From assembly GCA_963691705.1 (NCBI GenBank), contig OY829541.1, forward strand, positions 56,095,931-56,159,930: a stretch of 64,000 bases of DNA, in the 5' to 3' direction. This DNA is from Viola odorata (lineage: Eukaryota > Streptophyta > Magnoliopsida > Malpighiales > Violaceae). The position numbers were made by a program, and so were the translations under genes. Positions 57,675 through 64,000 of the stretch are shown here, piece by piece (the first letter of the stretch is position 1; each line of letters opens with the position of its first letter). Below the pieces are notes generated by a model, which made no database searches, was not told the DNA's origin, and saw only the letters and a list, made by a program, of their open reading frames with translations.

Positions 57675-59638
57675 CTAGACTTGAGCAGTGCCTTCGGTGA
57701 ATTTGGGGTCCTCGCATCTGTACTTACCGTCAGGTCCGATTCCAAAGCCTTTGGGATCTGCAAAGACATTCTCGAGTAGCTGGCTGCGAGGTGGAACGGG
57801 GCTCTCATCTGCAAACTCAACAGCCTCCTCAACAACTTCATCGATCTTCTTCTCAATTGCCTTCAACTCAGCTTCGCTAGCTAGGCTGTTCTCAATCAAG
57901 TACTTCTTGAAAGCTGTAATGGGATCTCTAGCAGCATAGTGAGCCTTCTCATCTGCCAAAAAGGAACCGAAAGATAGAGGAACATCAGACAAGATAAACA
58001 TGGATGAACTTGAGATAATGCACGGTCTGTTAATATGCTTCAATTATGATATACTTATTATGGCTACCACACAAAATAAGCCTTGGGCAACCTATAAATA
58101 AAATTCTCCAACAATTCGGTTATCAATTGTAAATCTAATGGAGATGCAAATTAAGAAATGCATGTTGTAACAGGCCAAGAAAGGGAAAGCAAACAAATTG
58201 TCTTTCAATGCAATCATGGAAGACAAGTGGTTACAGTTCATTCACATCATCTAAAGTTGAAAAGAGCAAAACACTTCATATAATACCATCCAAAGTTGTG
58301 AAGCAACAGAAGCTAAATCATTGACAAACCATTCAAGGACATCCAATTCCACAAGTAGAAAATTGCAACAATCAAATTTAGACAACAAATGCAGCATATG
58401 GAAAATTGTAAGAATTGATTTACTCAATAACATCGAACCAAATAAGATATACGAATGTCCCATCAAGAAACAAGTAGATTCCATAATGAAGAGAAAAACA
58501 ATCAAATGCTTACCAGGATTACGGAGCTCATCAGGATCAGCCAATGAGTGTCCTCTGAACCTGTAAGTCTCACATTCCACCAACGTTGGCCCCTCTCCTC
58601 TCCTAGCCCTTCCAATTGCCTCCTTAGCTACCTCCCTCACCTTCAAAACATCCATCCCATCAACATGAACTCCTGGCATCCCAAAAGCTGGCCCCTTCTT
58701 CCAAATCTCTGGATCAGAAGTTGCCCTAAAATGGTTCATACCAATAGCCCACAAGTTGTTCTCCACGACAAAGATAATGGGCAATTTCCACAATGCAGCC
58801 ATATTCAAGCACTCATAGAACTGCCCATTATTACAAGTCCCATCACCAAAGAATGCTACGGTCACATGATCACAATCTGCCTCCTTCAAAACCTCCCTCC
58901 TGTACTTAGAAGTGAAAGCAGCTCCAGTCGCTATCGGAATCCCCTCCCCGATAAAAGCAAACCCACCAATCACATTGTGCTCTTTAGAGAACATGTGCAT
59001 AGATCCACCTTGGCCCCTACAACACCCAGTTTGCTTCCCGAAAAGCTCGCTCATGACAGCTCGAGCAGAAACACCCTTGCTCAGGGCATGAACATGATCG
59101 CGATAAGTACTAACAACACAATCCTCCTTCTTCAAAAGCTTAATGAACCCACTTGACACAGCCTCTTGGCCATTGTAAAGATGAACAAATCCAAACATTT
59201 TGCCACGGTAATACATCTGAGCACACATGTCCTCAAAAGACCTTCCTAATATCATATCCTCATATACCTCTAACCCTTCTTGTTCTGTAACCAACTAAAA
59301 CAATCAAACAAAACCAAATAAATAAACATATAAATCACCTCATGTGATGTAATAGTAGAACTAAAATGAATGCAAAGGAAAACCAAAAGAAGAGGTCGTA
59401 CCAGGTTGGAGAATGTTTTGGTTTTCTTCTCCTTGACAACATCGGAGGAGACAGCGACGACACTGGATCGACGGAGGGTGTTGGGTAGATTCAATTTGGA
59501 AGCTGAATTGAAGCTGAATTTCCGAGTGGATCCGAAGAAGGAAGAGTTGGGATCAAAAAGGTTGCTCCTCTTGTCAAGGGATCTGGTTTGGACAGGGACA
59601 GTGTTGATGGCGGTGGCAGAGAAAGTAGCAGATGCCAT
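57675..59638 (-). CDS. PDH-E1 ALPHA: Plastid pyruvate dehydrogenase E1 component, alpha subunit
   Basis: Three exons, 59638-59402, 59294-58514 and 57952-57675, join in phase into 431 residues (Arabidopsis plastid form about 428). The start is the first ATG in frame; the frame is open upstream to 59788 but only from a TTG. Residues 1 to about 65 are a Ser/Arg-rich plastid transit peptide. The catalytic part begins [22 protein letters not shown] and contains [34 protein letters not shown], the thiamine diphosphate motif [10 protein letters not shown]...VENN, and the regulatory-loop region [15 protein letters not shown]. It ends EGTAQV. With E1-beta it decarboxylates pyruvate in the stroma, supplying acetyl-CoA for fatty acid synthesis. 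The plastid rather than mitochondrial isoform is shown by the sequence type and transit peptide. The frame is intact. Confidence 0.96.
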
Positions 59639-60765
59639 TGTTGGTGTTATTGTTTGAGGGGTGAGGAGAGAAAAAAAAGTGGGGTATAAGAGGAGAAGAA
59701 GGGGCGGAGCGAACGAGGAGGAAGGGTGTGGAAATAACCGCCTCTGATTTTTGATGAAAATGAGAGAGGGAGAGGAAGTGGAAGCCAACCAACTCTCTAC
59801 TGCAAAAAGTGGAATTTAGAAACAGGGAGAGGAGAATGGAGAAATGAATTTGGGGGAATTTGAGATTTTGATTTGGAGATTTGAGAGAGTGGGTTTCTTG
59901 TCTACTTTTTAAGGCTCTGGCCTTGTAATTTCAGTTGAGGTTTCAGGTTTGTGACTCTTGTTCGTTGTTTGGAGTGGACAGTTGCTGCCCCTTCCCCCCT
60001 TATTTATTTCTTGCCAATTTTATTTGGTGGAAAAAGGGGAGAGAGGAGTAAACGATGTCGTCTCGTGTTTAAGGCCCATGGTTGAAATTTGAAGGATTAA
60101 AAGAAAATTATTGTCTTTTCTACCCTTTTGGTGTTATTCGAACAGTATCCGATCTTAAGGGAGACAACTTTTTTTATATTGTTTTTTTTTTCACTCTTAA
60201 TACTCGAATTTGCCACTTAAATTAAGGTGAAAAATTAACTTATCAAGTGTGACCAAATTAGTTTATGTGATGGTAGAACAACGATATTATCTCGACTCAC
60301 AGCATAAAATGTTTTGAAAAGTTTTTTTAATTTATTTCATAATATATAAGATAAAGAGTATTTATTTTCCTTTTCCATCTTACAACTCTCAATTAAAGCT
60401 TGTTAACTATCTTTTTAACTTAGTATTTTTTTTTTTAAAGTTACTAAAAATCAGTTTTATTGGTTTGGGTTTATAAATATTAATTAGATTATTTTCCTAA
60501 TATTATTTCTGTTTTTTTTTTATTCTTTATCAAGATAAATTATGACCCTTTTCCTATAAAAAATGGAGAGTTTTCAATTTTCCAATATACACTCTCCAAT
60601 ATTTATTGAAATTGAATACAGTGCAACTGTGGCGTTAGAAAGGTCCAACTCTGGATAGAGTCACGTGACAGTCAGATGAGATTTCCAGCGCATCAAAACG
60701 ATTGAGATTTGAGACGGGGCCAAGCTATATATTGGTCTTATATATACTTTTCAACATACCTATAT
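59639..60765. other. Leader and promoter of PDH E1-alpha, then intergenic DNA
   Basis: The first ~300 bp are CT-rich on the minus strand, typical of a plant leader or core promoter. No clear TATA box is claimed. The remainder shows no feature. Confidence 0.45.
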
Positions 60766-60846
60766 GGGTCCATAAATCAGTGGCCGAGCATTTGACTTTT
60801 TGCACCCAGCCCAACGAGGTCACCGGTTCGAACCCAGTTGGGCCCT
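60766..60846 (+). pseudogene. tRNA-Cys-like pseudogene with disrupted anticodon arm
   Basis: GGGTCCA at 60766-60772 pairs along its whole length with TGGGCCC at 60839-60845. The B-box GGTTCGAACCC and a T-stem with one mismatch are present, as is a D-arm region ending GAGCATTTGACT as in plant tRNA-Cys(GCA). Between that and GAGGTC the anticodon arm is about 9-10 nt too long and cannot fold normally, though TGCA is still present. A T run (60852-60856) after the gene resembles a Pol III terminator. It could be a mutated tRNA gene or a tRNA-derived fragment. Confidence 0.7.
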
Positions 60847-61773
60847 CTTCATTTTTCCTCTCGTTTCGAAAAATTGTCCCTTTTGAAACCCTACACTTTT
60901 GAAGAGAGCTGATTAGAGCGTTAATTGTCATTATTTCATCATCCTTTCTACCTTTTTTAGGATGATGATACTGCTAATTCTTGGCTTTTCTACTCCTTTT
61001 TACAGAATACAGATCAAAGAATTAAATAGAAGAAAATGAACTGAAAAGCAGTTGTTTAGAGCAAAGTTGATGAAACAGTCTCTTGGGGAAGAGCCAGGAA
61101 AAATTCACTTTGTCAATGAGCTAGAATAGTCAACGAAATTAAGTCAATGGGCTTGGGCCCATGATGAGATGTAGGATGCGCACTTCTGTTGCTGCTTCTA
61201 GAAGGTTTCCTTTGAAGAATATGTTTCCCATTTGAATTAATTTTTCCTTGAATTAATCGAGGAGATAAAGACTATTTTTGAATTGGATTTTGATCCAATC
61301 TCCTTAGGATTTTATTATGGTTAGGATTGTTATTAAAGAGGCTGGATACGGAGCAGAGGGGAGGTCTCTTCTTCCCTTCAACTTTGTTCTAGCTAATTCA
61401 TTTATTCTTGGTAAAGACTCTAGTATCATGATTTGAGATGTTGTGAGATCAAATTGAGTTTTATAAATTCCGATTCCATATTTTTACCCTTTTTATTTAA
61501 ATGTCAAATTATTCTTATTTGATTTAAGCTTGATCACCTTAGATTTTAATTTGAACAAGTATAGCTTTTCTTAAAAACGTTGGATGTTACATCGTTGATA
61601 GGAATCTGCAAGCAACTAATTAGTGTAAGAGCTAATTAGAAAAGGGTAGAATCTGATTTATAGGAGTAGAAGAAATTCTCTTCTAGATCGGAAAAGGTCT
61701 CTCCCCGTGTTTAATCAACCCTTCAGTTAAATTTTATTAGGAGTATGATCGTCAATCAAATAGAGATTTATAG
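60847..61773. other. Intergenic DNA between tRNA-like sequence and LTR
   Basis: Apart from the inverted repeat at 60936-60968, no coding frame or element was identified. Confidence 0.45.
60936..60968. other. Inverted repeat, 10-bp stem
   Basis: TCATCATCCT at 60936-60945 and AGGATGATGA at 60959-60968 form a perfect 10-bp stem with a 13-nt loop. It lies 90 bp after the tRNA-like sequence. Confidence 0.6.
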
Positions 61774-63472
61774 TGCCTGAAAACGTGTGTGCACAGGAGA
61801 TAAAGTGTACAGTGGCAGTCAGGGTCGAACACAGGGATTGTGAGAAACTGATCTATGGTCTTGAATGTATTCGGGGGAGAAGAGCACAAAGAGTAACAAT
61901 TAGGGGGGGTTTTACTTGGCCAAACGAGTTGGCCAAGACAGAGTTCGGGAGCTAACAATTCTATCTAAGAAAGCAGTATTCGGGATCCCGAATGTCACGT
62001 TCGAGGTCCCGAATGGTAAAATAGGCAAATCAACAATTAATTCCAGGAATAATAAAACAAGTCAGCAGCAAGTGCAGAAATATCGACACAGGCGTGAAAC
62101 AGAACAAGGGCGAAATAAACACAAATAATCAGATGGAGAGAGTGTTCTCGGCAAAGGCATTCTGGGTTGCATTCGGGACCAGATTGTCACTGGCTCAAGG
62201 ATATTCTATTCAAGACATCATAGAAATGACATGGGGACCAGATTCCTCGGATATCCCCTACTTTTCTCTTAAGAGAAACTACCCCCCGTTTCCACATATG
62301 AGGTAGTCTTGACAGTTCGCCATCCCTCCAGGCACGAATGCGGGAGGGCCATACTCAAACTGCCCATGAAGCTAAGAAAAGACAGATCTAGAACTAAAGT
62401 CCCTCAGTTTGTCAGGCTCGTGACCTAGCCCTAATCAACTATCCAACCTATCTATTCAAGACCACTTCAGCGTAGTCAAGACTAAACAGATGCCTACTTG
62501 CTCATGCAATTTTCCTTCCATATTCATCAAATAAATGGCAGCATTTACACAAAATAATTCTCAGCTGATCAGACCTTAAATTAAATCATGCAAAGATGTA
62601 ATTAAACCGATGAATAGTTAAATACAGCATCAAGAATATATTAAGCACATTAAGGCCTCGAATCTGCCCTTGCAACCCTTGAATCAACCTTGCCAAGAAC
62701 TAGAAATTTAGCTGCTCATACTTAAAGATAAACAAATAATAATTAAAGAAAGCATAACAAGTAAATAAATAGATTAAGGGAAGAAAACTTTGTTACTAAA
62801 TTCTGTTTAGAGCTCGGCAGCAAGGTTGAATGAGCTAACAAGAGCTAGAGAGAGAAACTAGAGTGAAATCTAAGGAGAACCAACTCTAAATTATGCTAAG
62901 TGATTCCAAATTAGGAAGAGCTCCCCTAAACTATTCTTGGATGCCCTTTATATAGTAGGGTTCCAAGCACAAAATATCTACAGCCCAAAAACTAGGGACA
63001 AAATGCATTAATTGAAAGCGTAAAAAAATGGATCTATGTTCCTAAGGGCACAAAGCTGAAAAAGCATAAAGCTGTCTGATTTTTCCAGCTTTGGCAGGTC
63101 TGGACTGGGCTCAAGGTTGAACTGGTCAGATCCGCAGGGGTTTGGTAATCAGCGCAGAGCATCAGAATAGTGTCAGAGGGACCACATGGGCGTTAGGTGG
63201 GATGACGCGTGGAAACGTCATTCTTTACCCTTCGAGGGTCCCGAACTGGGAATCCGACTCGGGACCTTGAACGCTGCTTTGGACTCGGGACCTCAACTTT
63301 TGGCCTTGAAGCTCGATTTCGCTCAAAATGCACCAAAAATGTATGTTTTTGCATAAACCCCCTTTTTAGGCCTAGATCTGCAATAGTAATGAAATCAAGG
63401 GTAAATTAGCAGAATCTAGCTCTAAATGGGTGAGAAAATGGAGGGAAAATCATGCATAAAAACATGCTATCA
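61774..63472 (-). repeat. Probable 3' LTR of a minus-strand LTR retrotransposon
   Basis: Read on the minus strand, the segment begins TGATAGCATG directly after a polypurine tract (GTGTGGGGGTTATT, 63473-63486) and ends ...TTTTCAGGCA at 61774. It has a TATA box, CTATATAAAGG (plus 62947-62957), in the right place for a U3 promoter. The phrase TCCCTGTGTTCGACCCTGAC near its end is of a kind often seen at the ends of plant Ty3/gypsy LTRs. The length would be about 1.7 kb. The other LTR lies outside the window, so the limits are inferred. Confidence 0.6.
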
Positions 63473-63602
63473 AATAACCCCCACACTGCCCAATGCTCGC
63501 CCTCGAGCATTCACAAAATTTAAAACAGTCCCACAATAGAACAGACACACCAGACCATAACACAGAGAATAAGCATGCTTGTCAGGATTCGGGACCCCGA
63601 AT
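61976..63602. repeat. Recurring CGGGACC/GGTCCCG palindromic motif
   Basis: ATTCGGGATCCCGAAT (61978-61993) is a 16-bp palindrome and GATTCGGGACCCCGAATG (63586-63603) is a near-palindrome. Related half-sites occur at about 62005 (GAGGTCCCGAAT), 62169 (ATTCGGGACC), 63236 (GGGTCCCGAA), 63259 (CTCGGGACC) and 63284 (CTCGGGACC), all within the LTR element. Confidence 0.7.
62947..62957 (-). promoter_or_regulatory. TATA box in the LTR
   Basis: CTATATAAAGG on the minus strand, about 520 bp into the LTR. Confidence 0.5.
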
Positions 63603-64000
63603 GAATACGGACCCCGCCTGGATACACCTGCATCAAATCATAAGGATAACGACCCTTGAGAAGAGACTTTTCCACATCAGCCTATTCACCAGCAGTCCTC
63701 ACATCGATTGGTGTTTGCACTCACGCTCGTGAACAAGGTTAGGTGTTTAAACACTCAAGTATGCTATAACGGGGCACAAAAATCAAGCTTGCATATCAAT
63801 CCGAGTACATTAGACGCATGCATAAGCAATCTAGCAATCAAAAGACTTCGCATCGGGGGCAAGAAGGGGAAACAAGGAAGTTAAACGATAGGGGGAAATA
63901 GAAAGAAGTATCGTGAGAGGAAAAAGTGGAGAAGAGGGAGAGTAAGGAGGTGAAATGAGGTGGTGGTGAAACCAACTCAAACCTAGAACGCTCCCTTGGC
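63473..64000 (-). mobile_element. Internal 3' region of the LTR retrotransposon, cut by the window end
   Basis: It begins with the polypurine tract next to the LTR. No coding frame is visible in the 528 bp present; this should be the untranslated stretch between pol and the 3' LTR. Confidence 0.5.

Noticed and set aside
59639..59788. N-terminal extension of PDH E1-alpha
   Set aside because: The upstream frame begins at TTG. ATG 59638 is the first ATG and gives a normal transit peptide.
60725..60931. Minus-strand frame containing GPTGFEPVTS
   Set aside because: This peptide pattern arises from antisense translation of a tRNA B-box; the sequence is the tRNA-Cys-like pseudogene.
1..64000. CRISPR arrays, phage genes or bacterial operons
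   Set aside because: None are present. Intron structure and gene families show plant nuclear DNA.

Overview
This window is nuclear DNA from a flowering plant, almost certainly a eudicot. The support is AT-rich intergenic DNA, GT-AG introns, and genes of plant-only families: a NAC secondary-wall regulator, PADRE/DUF4228 proteins, P-class PPR proteins, a plastid RRM protein and plastid pyruvate dehydrogenase E1-alpha. I cannot name the species.

The left half (1-29 kb) is gene-poor and transposon-rich. It holds a Stowaway-like MITE with an internal 53-bp tandem array, a nearly intact full-length L1-type LINE (2782-9053, minus) bounded by a perfect 15-bp target-site duplication, and a NAC gene of the NST1/NST2/SND1 clade (9881-11292, minus). 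A second, 5'-truncated LINE copy (12140-12472) has its own perfect 15-bp duplication. Two divergently oriented PADRE-type genes follow (14267-14854 minus; 19468-19806 plus). Then come a decayed mariner-like transposase, an 858-bp hAT-type element with an 8-bp duplication that carries a tRNA-Leu-like sequence, and a 260-bp Stowaway-type MITE.

The middle (29-38 kb) has an RNA-binding-protein gene (29864-31964, plus) that looks damaged by a 7-bp duplication and by a hAT-like insertion next to a splice acceptor. A 3.4-kb LTR retrotransposon follows. Its two LTRs are both 614 bp, and it encodes only decayed gag and protease.

The right part (38.5-60 kb) is gene-dense: a 77-aa membrane protein gene divergent from an intact PPR gene (At1g05600 type), an SR34a-like splicing factor (46378-48794), a broken PPR gene (At4g01400 type, 50012-51201), a plastid RRM protein (51623-53169, minus), COG4 (53735-56386, plus) and plastid PDH E1-alpha (57675-59638, minus). 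From memory of Arabidopsis locus numbers, these last four correspond to two separate Arabidopsis neighbourhoods (At4g01395/At4g01400 and At1g01080/At1g01090). This suggests the window keeps an ancestral order that Arabidopsis split after genome duplication.

The last 4 kb contains a tRNA-Cys-like pseudogene with a disrupted anticodon arm, and the 3' LTR of a minus-strand LTR retrotransposon that runs off the window. I saw no CRISPR array, bacterial-type operon or clearly new multi-gene system. The unusual content is in transposon structure, gene breakage and gene order.
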